This document shows positions 1 to 7,613 of a stretch of DNA of 64,000 bases, one piece after another; the first letter of the stretch is position 1; each line of letters starts with the position of its first letter. Position numbers and translations under genes: made by a program. The notes below the pieces were generated by a model. The model saw only the letters and a program-made list of their open reading frames with translations. It made no database searches and had not been told where the DNA came from. The DNA comes from CAVYEM01 sp963767635 (GTDB lineage: Bacteria; Vulcanimicrobiota; Vulcanimicrobiia; Vulcanimicrobiales; Vulcanimicrobiaceae), in the NCBI GenBank assembly GCA_963767635.1, contig CAVYEM010000001.1, positions 124,001 to 188,000 of the forward strand, in the 5' to 3' direction.

Positions 1-538
1 GCACGTCTTCGAGCCGAAGGACGGCGCCGTGCGCGCCCACGATGGTGAGCAATTCCACGATCGCTTCGAAGTCCTTGAAATACAGCACGCAGCGGCGTTT
101 TCGCTGCATCGCTTTGGGCGCGATGCTCAGCGCGCGCAGCATCCAGCTCAGCCGTGCTGCGAGCGCTTCGTCCGCAAGCACGAACTCCAAATGATAGCCC
201 TGCGTGGCGGCCGAGAGGGATCCGCATGCCAGAAATGCCGCGCGCGATTCCATGATGCGGTCGCAGCGATGCAGGGGCTTGCGCGGCAACTGCGTGCCGG
301 CCGGCGGCAGCGCCAGACGATAGATCGGCGCTCGCCACAGCCGCGTTTCCGCGATCTTTTCGATATGGTTCTCGCTGCTGCCCAGCAGCGTTCGAAAAAG
401 CCTGGCAACGGCGTTGCGGCGCGTGACGAAATAGCCGCCGCTGCGTCCGTACAGCGACAGGCCGTCGAGCAGCGCGGCGCGGCAGTGGAGTGCGGGGGGA
501 ATATCGCGCGCGAGCGCGTCTTTGGTATCCGCACTCAA
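1..538 (-). CDS. whiA: WhiA, DNA-binding regulator, N-terminal part (runs off the window)
   Basis: The minus strand from a TTG at 538 encodes an uninterrupted reading frame to base 1 that matches the N-terminal two-thirds of WhiA. It opens with a KDALARD-type helix, then has the RRNAVARLFR repeat region, the signature RAAFLACGS and GYHLEF, and near the edge YFKDFEAIVELL and VGAHGAVLRLED. These correspond to the LAGLIDADG-like domain; the C-terminal helix-turn-helix lies outside the window. WhiA controls sporulation or cell-division genes in Gram-positives and is also found in some diderm Terrabacteria. The start is 2 bases beyond the rqcP stop, so the two are probably cotranscribed. No ATG fits; TTG is the best start. 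Confidence 0.85.
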   Translation of the reverse strand, partial: MSADTKDALARDIPPALHCRAALLDGLSLYGRSGGYFVTRRNAVARLFRTLLGSSENHIEKIAETRLWRAPIYRLALPPAGTQLPRKPLHRCDRIMESRAAFLACGSLSAATQGYHLEFVLADEALAARLSWMLRALSIAPKAMQRKRRCVLYFKDFEAIVELLTIVGAHGAVLRLEDV

Positions 539-540
539 AC

Positions 541-816
541 TTACAGCCACTGCGCCGGTTCATCCTTACGCTGCTCGACGATCTCGTATAGATCCGCAGC
601 TTTGATGCCGGGCGTCATCCGCAGTGGCACTTCACGCACGCGCACGGTGACGTATTTCGTCGCGTAGTGAATTTCCAACACGTCGCCCGGACGCACGTGG
701 TACGCCGGCTTGAGCGCCTTGCCGTCCTTGGTGATGCGCCCGTGCTCCAGCGCCTCGTGCGCTTCGCTGCGCCGCTTGCTCAAGCGGGAAATTTTCATGA
801 ATTTGTCGAGCCGCAT
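541..816 (-). CDS. rqcP: S4-domain RNA-binding protein, RqcP/YabO type
   Basis: A 91-residue protein consisting of one S4 RNA-binding domain. It starts MRLDKFMKISRLSKRRSEA, the hallmark of the YabO/RqcP family (also close to Hsp15), followed by GRITKDGKALKPAYHVRPGD. In Bacillus RqcP assists RqcH in adding alanine tails to nascent chains on stalled 60S/50S particles. Length agrees with the family (about 86-90). In Bacillus the gene follows yabN (mazG); here a block of plus-strand genes separates them by about 4 kb. It runs directly into whiA. Confidence 0.88.
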   Translation of the reverse strand: MRLDKFMKISRLSKRRSEAHEALEHGRITKDGKALKPAYHVRPGDVLEIHYATKYVTVRVREVPLRMTPGIKAADLYEIVEQRKDEPAQWL

Positions 817-907
817 GCGCAGAGGTATTGCGGCGCGGGCGCAGCGCGCTCATGCTTCGGATCTGCCGCGGCAGGCGCGCGGCGTGCCGCATGCCAAGCA
901 AGGCCGC

Positions 908-2299
908 ATGGCAGAGGCGCAACCGCGCGTGGGACGCGGTTCGATCGACATCTTTGACCGGAGCCGCCCGATGTGGCGGCTTTTTTTGGTGTTCTTGATC
1001 CCGCTGATGCTGAGCAATGCGCTGCAGTCGGCCTCGCAGACCGTGGCCAGCATCTTTTTGGGGCGGCTCATCGGGGTCAACGCGCTGGCCGCCGTCTCTG
1101 CGGTCTTTCCGATTATCTTCCTGCTGATTTCATTCATCATCGGCCTTTCCAGCGGAAGCACGGTGCTGATCGGTCAGGCCTTCGGCGCCGGCAATTCGGC
1201 GGCAATGAAGCGCGTGGCGGGAACGACGCTTTCAGTGAGCCTGGTTCTCGGGTTCGCGCTGGGGCTAATCGGCGCCCTGGCCACGGAGCCGCTGCTGACA
1301 CTCGTGCGAACGCCGGCGAATATCTTGAACGATTCGGTTTCCTATGCGCGCGTGTTGTTCGCCTACCTCCCGATATTTTTTCCATACATCGCCTACACGA
1401 CGTTTCTGCGCGGCACCGGTGATTCCAAGACGCCGTTCTACTTCCTGATCGTGAGCACCGCGCTGTCGATTTTCTTCACGCCGGCGTTCATTTTGGGGTG
1501 GTTCGGGCCGCATTTGGGCGTTACGAGCGCAGCATTTTCAGGGCTGATCGCCAATACGGTCGGCTTTGCCGCGTTCCTGGCGTACTTGTACGTCATTGGT
1601 CATCCGCTGCGGTTCGATGGAGAAATGCTGCGCGACATGCGGGTGGACTGGCGCATCTTGGTGGCCGTCGTGCGCATCGGCATACCAACCGGCGTGCAAG
1701 TCATCATGGTGGCGCTCGCCGAGATCGCAGTCATTTCGTTCGTGAATTATTTCGGCTCGGACGCGACTGCAGCGTACGGCGCGGTCAATCAAATCGTGGG
1801 TTACGTGCAGTTTCCGGCCATCAGTATCGGCATCACCGCGTCGATTTTCGGGGCGCAGTGCATCGGCGCTCGCCGCGAAGACAAGCTCGAAGGCGTGATT
1901 CATTCGGGCGTCGCGCTGAACTATGCCGTCGGCGGCATTTTAATTCTGCTTTGCTACGTGTTCGCGTGGGACATTCTGGGCTGGTTCATTACGCAATCGC
2001 ATACGCTGCACATCGCCCACACGCTGCTCATGATCACGTTGTGGAGCTACCTGCTGTTCGGGAACAGCAGCGTGCTCAGCGGCGTGATGCGCAGCAGCGG
2101 CACCGTGTTTTGGCCGACCGCGATCACGATTTTTGCAATCTGGGGCGTAGAAGTCCCGGCGGCCTATCTGCTGATGAAGCATTACGGCATCGACGGCGTC
2201 TGGATGGGATATCCGATCGCATTTGCCGCGTCGCTCGCGCTGCAGTTTACGTACTACGCGCTCGTGTGGAAAAAAAAGACGCACGAGCGGCTCATTTGA
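908..2299 (+). CDS. MATE-family multidrug/polyspecific efflux transporter
   Basis: A membrane protein of about 463 residues with the twelve-helix layout of MATE antiporters. The N-terminal half has PLMLSNALQSASQTVASIFLG and ISFIIGLSSGSTVLIGQAFG, both typical of MatE repeat 1; the second half has RIGIPTGVQVIMVALAEIAV and YGAVNQIVGYVQFPAISIG. It should export cationic drugs or metabolites using H+ or Na+. The ATG at 908 is chosen because the longer frame would overlap the divergent rqcP gene and lacks family-like sequence. It is divergent from rqcP across about 90 bases, which should hold both promoters. Confidence 0.85.
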   Translation: MAEAQPRVGRGSIDIFDRSRPMWRLFLVFLIPLMLSNALQSASQTVASIFLGRLIGVNALAAVSAVFPIIFLLISFIIGLSSGSTVLIGQAFGAGNSAAMKRVAGTTLSVSLVLGFALGLIGALATEPLLTLVRTPANILNDSVSYARVLFAYLPIFFPYIAYTTFLRGTGDSKTPFYFLIVSTALSIFFTPAFILGWFGPHLGVTSAAFSGLIANTVGFAAFLAYLYVIGHPLRFDGEMLRDMRVDWRILVAVVRIGIPTGVQVIMVALAEIAVISFVNYFGSDATAAYGAVNQIVGYVQFPAISIGITASIFGAQCIGARREDKLEGVIHSGVALNYAVGGILILLCYVFAWDILGWFITQSHTLHIAHTLLMITLWSYLLFGNSSVLSGVMRSSGTVFWPTAITIFAIWGVEVPAAYLLMKHYGIDGVWMGYPIAFAASLALQFTYYALVWKKKTHERLI

Positions 2300-2344
2300 A
2301 CCTTTCCACAGGAAAAATCAATTCCGCGCTGCTATCTTCTTCCG

Positions 2345-3530
2345 GTGCGAACCCTCGCCGTCTTGTGCGAAGTCGTCGGCCGGTTCGGCGGAACCGAGCG
2401 GTACTGGGAAACCGTCTTGCCCGTGCTTGCGCAGACGTACCGTGTCCGGCTGTTCGCGCGGACCGTGCTCGAGCCCGATCGCTTCGGCGTCCCCGCAGTC
2501 CGAATTCCGTGGTCCGATGAAAACAGCGCTCCTTCACGCGAGCAGGCCGCGGTCGTCGCGCGCCGCATTGCCGACTGCGATGCCGTCATAACGGCAAGCG
2601 TTTTTGACGCGCTCGTTCTGGCGGCGGCGCGCTGCCGTCCGCGATGGATTGCGCGCGTTCACGATTACCGCGCGTTCTGTCCCAACGGCAACAAGGTTTT
2701 TCCGCAGTTCGCTTCGGTGTGCACGTCGCCGATGGGCGGCGCGTGCGTCGTTAATGCGTTCGCGCGCGGGTGCGTGAACGGTGCGCACGCCCGATCGCTG
2801 CGCCGCATCGGCAACCGCATGCGCGTTCGCACGGAGCTTTTGAACGCCGATCGCGTGCTCGTTTCCAGCCGCTACATGGCAGTGGTTTGCACGCAGAACG
2901 GCATCGACGATGCAGCGCTGGCCGTCACGCCTCCGCCATTACCGGACGAGGCGTTCGCCGATCCGGTCAGAGCGCCGTCAACGAACGCCGTCATGTTCTT
3001 CGGGCGGATGAACGAGAAGAAGGGCTTGCCCTCGCTGATCCGCGCGCTCGGACGCGTCGCGCCGGAACTTCGCCCGCCGCTCGTCGTTGCCGGCGCTGGT
3101 GATGCGGGCGAGGAGAGCGCGGCACGCCACCTTGCAAAGCGGCACGGCATAAACGTGACTTGGCGCGGTTGGCTTACGGCGGCCGAGTTGCGCGAGGCTC
3201 TCGATACGGCGAGCATCGTCGCCGTTCCGTCTCTCTGGCCCGAGCCGTTTGGTTTGACGGGGACGGAAGCGCTGGCGCGCGGACGTCCCGTAGCGGCGTA
3301 TCGCGTCGGTGGCGTGCCCGAGTGGATCGAAGGCGCCGGCATAGCGGTACCGCGCGGCGATGAAGTCTGCGCTGGCCGAGGGGATCGTGCGGCTGAACCG
3401 TGACGCTTCATTGTGGAACGCGCTTTCCACTGCGGCGCGGGAAAAAGCCGAGCAGTACCGCCTCGAGCGCCACGTAGCGATCCTCAAAAACCTTTTGGAG
3501 CACAACCAGTCTGAGGTAATGGCGTCATGA
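2345..3530 (+). CDS. GT4-type glycosyltransferase, one-base frameshift near its end
   Basis: A retaining GT-B glycosyltransferase of family 4. The acceptor domain holds RVHDYRAFCPNGNK and a Cys-rich segment; the donor domain has FFGRMNEKKGLPSLIRAL and the nucleotide-sugar site PSLWPEPFGLTGTEALARG. The frame starting at GTG 2345 would stop at 3403 with an unrelated tail. Removing one A at 3363-3364 restores GDESALAEGIVRLNRD and a normal C-terminus ending at a TGA at 3528-3530, which overlaps the next ATG. Its partner is the SqdB-like gene, so it may transfer the sulfosugar or a related sugar; that role is inferred from position only. Confidence 0.75.
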
Positions 3531-4709
3531 AAGTGGTGATTATCGGCGGTGACGGCTACTGCGGCTGGGCGAGCGCGCTGCACCTTTCTTCGCTCGGGAT
3601 GGACGTGATCGTCGCGGACAGTTTGGTGCGCCGCCAATGGGACGCGCAGCTCGGCGTCGCCTCGCTTACGCCCATCGAAACGATGGAACGCCGCCTCGCG
3701 CAGTGGACCGCGACTTCGGGCCGCCGGATCGATTTCGTGGAACTCGACGTCACGCAGTACGATCCGGTCTGCGAACTGCTCGAGCGTGAAGCTCCCGATG
3801 CCGTCGTTCACTTCGGCCAACAGCGAAGCGCCCCATACTCGATGATCGATCGCGATCACGCGGTGCGGACGCTGGTCAACAACACCGTCGGCAATTTGAA
3901 TTTGCTCTGGGCATTGCGTGAATGTTCGCCGCAGACGCATCTGGTGAAACTGGGCACGATGGGCGAGTATGGTACACCCAACATCGATATCGAAGAAGGG
4001 TTCATTGAAATCACGCACAAGGGGCGCACCGACACGCTGCCTTATCCCAAGCAGCCGGGTTCGTTCTATCACCTGACTAAAGTGCACGACAGCGACCAGT
4101 CTGTATTTCGTTTGCCGCACCTGGAAATTGCGCGCGACCGACTTGCATCAGGGCGTCGTGTACGGCGTGCACACGCCGCAGACGTCGGCATCGCCGGCGC
4201 TCGTCAACCGCTTCGACTACGACCACGTTTTCGGCACCGCGCTCAATCGTTTTTGCGTACAGGCGGCGCTGGAGCACCCGCTTACGGTGTACGGCAGCGG
4301 CGGTCAGACGCGATGCTTTTTGAACATCCGGGATACCGTGCGCTGCGTGGAGTCGGCTGTCCGAAATCCGGCCGAAGCGGGCGAATACCGGGTGTTCAAT
4401 CAGTTCACCGAAATATTTTCGGTTCTGCAACTCGCGCATGAAGTGCGCCGCGTCGCTAAGACGATGCGCTTGAACGTGCGGATCGAACATCAGGAAAATC
4501 CGCGCGCCGAGCGCGAGCGGCACCACTATTCGACCATCAACGCGAATCTTCGCCGGCTCGGCTTCGACCCCACGCCGCTGACGGACGCGACGCTGCGCGA
4601 GCTGATCGAGGTCGCGCTGGAACATCGCGATCGCGTCGACGGCGAGGTGATCCGTCCTAGAATTTCATGGAAGCCGCCGCGCCGGCGCGCCTCCTCGCTG
4701 TCCGCATAA
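3527..4709 (+). CDS. sqdB: SqdB-like UDP-sulfoquinovose synthase family epimerase, frameshifted
   Basis: An extended SDR protein strongly resembling SQD1/SqdB, which builds UDP-sulfoquinovose from UDP-glucose and sulfite. Visible motifs: Rossmann GGDGYCGW at the N-terminus, VVHFGQQRSAPYSMID, KLGTMGEYGTPNIDIEEG, the YxxxK pair in SFYHLTKVHDS, then NRFDYDHVFGTALNRFC and VFNQFTEIFSV. The first frame breaks at about 4105 (TATTTCG); removing one T joins it to the frame that runs from GVVYG to the stop at 4707. The reconstructed protein is about 394 residues, as expected. It overlaps the upstream glycosyltransferase stop by 3 bases, so both are one operon. The product may feed a sulfolipid or a sulfonated glycan. 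Confidence 0.82.
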
Positions 4710-4735
4710 AAAAACGGGGCGTTTGCGCGCCCCGC
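4707..4735 (-). terminator. Rho-independent terminator for the small secreted-protein gene
   Basis: On the minus strand the sequence CGGGGCG-loop-CGCCCCG forms a 7-bp GC stem (arms 4715-4721 and 4728-4734) followed by seven T residues (4714-4708). It lies 25 bases beyond the stop of the minus-strand gene at 4760 and touches the stop codon of the convergent epimerase gene. Confidence 0.85.
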
Positions 4736-4759
4736 TTGACCGTTGGTTGTCGTTCGCCG

Positions 4760-4957
4760 CTACTTGCGGCAGTATCCGTTGACGTGCTTGCCGTTGCGCA
4801 TGTAGCCCTTGACCCAATGCTCTCCGGAGGGACAAGAATGTTTCATTTTGCTATGGTGCGTGGTGCTCGTGCCGTGCGCGTAGACGGCGGGCGCTCCCGA
4901 AAGCGTGAATGCGAACAGTGCCGCCGATGAAAGTAGAGCGATAAAAAGACGTTTCAT
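4760..4957 (-). CDS. Small secreted cationic protein, unknown function
   Basis: A 65-residue protein with a clear signal peptide (KR, then a hydrophobic stretch ending around GAPAVYAHG) and a mature part of about 37 residues. The mature part is rich in His, Lys and Gly with two cysteines (HSCPSG and NGYCRK) that could form one disulfide. A perfect AGGAGGT ribosome-binding site lies 6 bases before the ATG, and a strong terminator follows, so it is a genuine single-gene unit. No family is recognised. Confidence 0.75.
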   Translation of the reverse strand: MKRLFIALLSSAALFAFTLSGAPAVYAHGTSTTHHSKMKHSCPSGEHWVKGYMRNGKHVNGYCRK

Positions 4958-5003
4958 GATTACCTCCTGCCGTGCCGAAAGGCCGGCGTGCAGGTCTTTC
5001 GCT

Positions 5004-6563
5004 TTACTTGCGCTTTTTCTCTTTTGGCGTCACGCAGGTGCCGGTGGCGCGGCATACCACTACCGGCGTTGCCAGCACGTCGGCCGCGCTCTCGCTTACG
5101 TCGGGTCGAGCGGCGATGACCTTGCGCGCCTCGAAACCCATGCGGCGGGAGGTATTTCCAACACGTTCGATGCGGCCTTCCGCCTCGATGTAGTCGCCGG
5201 CAAACACCGGTGCCAGGAATTCCACGCTCTCGTACGCCACAAACAAGCCCTCGTCGCCGTCCATGCGGATCAGCAGTTCGGTGGCGACGTCGCCGAAGAG
5301 CGCAAGCATGCGCGCGCCGTCGACCAGATTGCCGCCGTAGTGCGCATCGTGCGCGCTCATCCGCAGGCGGATCAGGCTGCCTGGATCTTCGCCAGTCTGC
5401 CACAATTCCTCGAGTTCGTCCAACGTCATGTCCGCGAGTGCTCTGCCCTCTTTGGCGGCGCGCTGTTCCATGAACGAAAAGCGCTTATGGAATTTTTCGT
5501 TCGCTTCCCGCATCGCCGTTTCCGCATCGATCCCCATGGCGCGTGAAAGGTTCACGATCGTAAACAGCACATCGCCCAATTCCTCGCGCACGTGGGGATC
5601 GTCGTGCCGTTCTCGCCGCGCCTGTGCGAGCTCGCTCAGTTCTTCGTGCAGTTTGTCGAGAATCTCGCTCGTGCCAGGCCAATCAAAGCCGACGCGCGAG
5701 GCTTTTTCCTGCATGCGCTGACCGCGCTGCAGCGCCCCAAGGTGTCTCGGAATGCCGTCCAGGCGGCTCTTGCGGGCGCGGCCCGTTGCCTCTTGGGATT
5801 TGAGGGATTCCCAACTCTTCCACTGCGCTTCGACATTTTCGATCACGGCATCGCCAAAGACGTGCGGGTGGCGGCGCACCATTTTGTTGGCAAGCGCGTC
5901 GACCACGTCGGCTACCGTAAACGTGCCGGCTTCTACGCCGAGCTGCGCGTGAAAGACGATTTGCAACAGCAGATCTCCCAGCTCTTCGGACAACGCCGGC
6001 GCGTCGCCGCTTTCGACCGCTTCGACCACTTCGTACGTTTCTTCGATCAGATACGGAACCAGCGTGCGATGCGTTTGCTCGCGATCCCACGGACACGACC
6101 CGCGCAGACGCGCCATGATCTCGATGAGGTCTTCCCACGCGTATCGGGCGGAGGCCGGCGGCAACGGCACGAGCGGCATGCTCATCGAGGCAGCGAGTGC
6201 GGCCTTCGGCATGCCGGGGACGATCTCGGTGCGCGCGCCGCGCGCGTGCAGCTCGCGCAGCAGCAGCGGCAATCCCGGAAAATCCGAGAGAGGATTGCCA
6301 AGCACGCCTATTCCCAAGTCCGAGCCGCCGTCGCAAATGCGGTCGACGCAACGCGCGATCGCGTCGGCACTGCCGCGCACGAACAGCGCGGCGTCTTCGA
6401 TAACCGCGGCTTCGATCGCGATGCCGCGCGATTGCAGGGCTCCGGCCAGTTCGGGCGGCGCGAGCAGGGTTGCCGCGCGGCCGATCGTACGCAGCGCTTC
6501 AACGCCCCCGAACGTCAGCAGCTCGGGATCGCCCGGCCCCAGTCCGACGATGCGCACGAGCAT
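5004..6563 (-). CDS. mazG: MazG (YabN-type) read through into a 3-aminobutyryl-CoA ammonia-lyase domain
   Basis: One 519-codon frame with three parts. Residues 1-140 form a short tetrapyrrole-methylase-like domain with the glycine loop VGLGPGDPELLT. Residues 145-385 carry two MazG helical domains, each with EExxE followed by EELGD, which hydrolyse nucleoside triphosphates to NMP and PPi. Residues 396-519 are a hotdog domain matching Kal of lysine fermentation: RMSAHDAHYGGNLVDGARM, LFGDVATELL, DGDEGLF, SVEFLAPVFAGD, ending CRATGTCVTPKE. Kal turns 3-aminobutyryl-CoA into crotonyl-CoA. The junction near 5370-5405 needs care: dropping one A there would end MazG with LAKIQAA and a stop, leaving Kal to start at ATG 5360 or nearby. 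So it is either a fusion or two genes merged by an indel. Confidence 0.85.
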   Translation of the reverse strand: MLVRIVGLGPGDPELLTFGGVEALRTIGRAATLLAPPELAGALQSRGIAIEAAVIEDAALFVRGSADAIARCVDRICDGGSDLGIGVLGNPLSDFPGLPLLLRELHARGARTEIVPGMPKAALAASMSMPLVPLPPASARYAWEDLIEIMARLRGSCPWDREQTHRTLVPYLIEETYEVVEAVESGDAPALSEELGDLLLQIVFHAQLGVEAGTFTVADVVDALANKMVRRHPHVFGDAVIENVEAQWKSWESLKSQEATGRARKSRLDGIPRHLGALQRGQRMQEKASRVGFDWPGTSEILDKLHEELSELAQARRERHDDPHVREELGDVLFTIVNLSRAMGIDAETAMREANEKFHKRFSFMEQRAAKEGRALADMTLDELEELWQTGEDPGSLIRLRMSAHDAHYGGNLVDGARMLALFGDVATELLIRMDGDEGLFVAYESVEFLAPVFAGDYIEAEGRIERVGNTSRRMGFEARKVIAARPDVSESAADVLATPVVVCRATGTCVTPKEKKRK

Positions 6564-6590
6564 GTTCGTGCCGGTTCGCCGCCGCTAACG

Positions 6591-7553
6591 TTACTTCGTC
6601 GGCGCAGTGGTCGGCGCGGCCGCCGGTGCGGCGGCTTGGGCGGCGCTCGCCGCCGGCGAGGGGTAGAGACCCGCAAAGCGTTGATCGTGGATGTCGATCT
6701 TCGCGTTCGCCTGCAACTGCTGCAGAAACGCGGGAATGAGCGGCGCTTCCTGCTGCTGGCGCAGCTGCGCCACGATCTGGTCGCGTGCGCTGGCGATCGT
6801 CGCCGTCTGGCCCGGCTTGCGTTCCTCGACTTCGATGACGTGGTAGCCGAACGGCGATTTCACCGGCGGGCTGACTTTTCCGATCGGTCCCTTGAAGGCG
6901 TACGCCTCGAATGCCGGCACCATCTGACCTTTTCGGAACCAGCCCAGTTCGCCGCCTTTGTCGCGGCTGCCCGGATCGATCGAATACTGCTTGGCTTCGG
7001 CCGCGAAGTCTTTACCGCTCTTGAGGTCGGCTTCGACCTTCTGCGCCGTTTTCAGATCGGGCACCAGGATATGGCGCGCGCGCACCATCGGCGGCTTGTC
7101 GAACTGCGTGTGGTTTTTCGCAAAATACGCGGCGATCTGTTTGTCGGTGATGTGGACGTTCGAACCGACTGCCTTGTCGAGAATGATCTGCCGCCGGATG
7201 AGGTCCTGCACGTCTTGTTCGCTCAAGCCGCGCGCTTTGAGCAGCTCGTCCCACTGTCCGTTGGGATACTGCGCTTTGTATTGATCTTCGACCTTGTTGA
7301 TCTCGGCCTGCGAAACGGAGATGTTCTTGTCCTTCGCATACTGATCGATCAAATTGTTGGTGACCATCTGCTGCAGCACCCCGCGCGCCGCGGGGCTGCC
7401 TTCCAGTTTCTGATCCAGGTCGGCATGGCTGATCGCCTGGCCGTTCACGGTTGCGACGTTGCCGCCGGCGGTGCCGCCGCCCCCGCACGCGGCGAGCGTA
7501 ACGGTCAACAGTGCGGTGGCAAAACCCGCAAGGACTCGGTGGGCTTTCAACAT
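6591..7553 (-). CDS. prsA: PrsA/SurA-like lipoprotein peptidyl-prolyl isomerase
   Basis: A 320-residue exported foldase. The N-terminus is a lipoprotein signal with lipobox LAAC (Cys 23). A SurA-type chaperone region follows (VATVNGQAISHADLD to about residue 130). Then comes a parvulin rotamase domain, with VRARHILVPDLKTAQKVEADL, FAAEAKQYSIDPGSRDKGGELGWFRKGQMVPAFE and SPFGYHVIEVEER. The tail is low-complexity Ala/Pro/Thr. It helps fold exported proteins outside the cytoplasmic membrane. It sits between mfd and mazG on the same strand, in the place occupied by other genes in the Bacillus mfd-yabN region. Confidence 0.88.
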   Translation of the reverse strand: MLKAHRVLAGFATALLTVTLAACGGGGTAGGNVATVNGQAISHADLDQKLEGSPAARGVLQQMVTNNLIDQYAKDKNISVSQAEINKVEDQYKAQYPNGQWDELLKARGLSEQDVQDLIRRQIILDKAVGSNVHITDKQIAAYFAKNHTQFDKPPMVRARHILVPDLKTAQKVEADLKSGKDFAAEAKQYSIDPGSRDKGGELGWFRKGQMVPAFEAYAFKGPIGKVSPPVKSPFGYHVIEVEERKPGQTATIASARDQIVAQLRQQQEAPLIPAFLQQLQANAKIDIHDQRFAGLYPSPAASAAQAAAPAAAPTTAPTK

Positions 7554-7613
7554 TCTGCGCTCCAGTTCAAGGGAATAACCGCCGCCCGTTTCGCGGCAAC
7601 CGTTCGCGGTCCT

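Noticed and set aside
29..667. Plus-strand frame of 212 codons opposite whiA
   Set aside because: It is Arg/Ala-rich with no family resemblance, while the minus strand here clearly encodes WhiA and RqcP.
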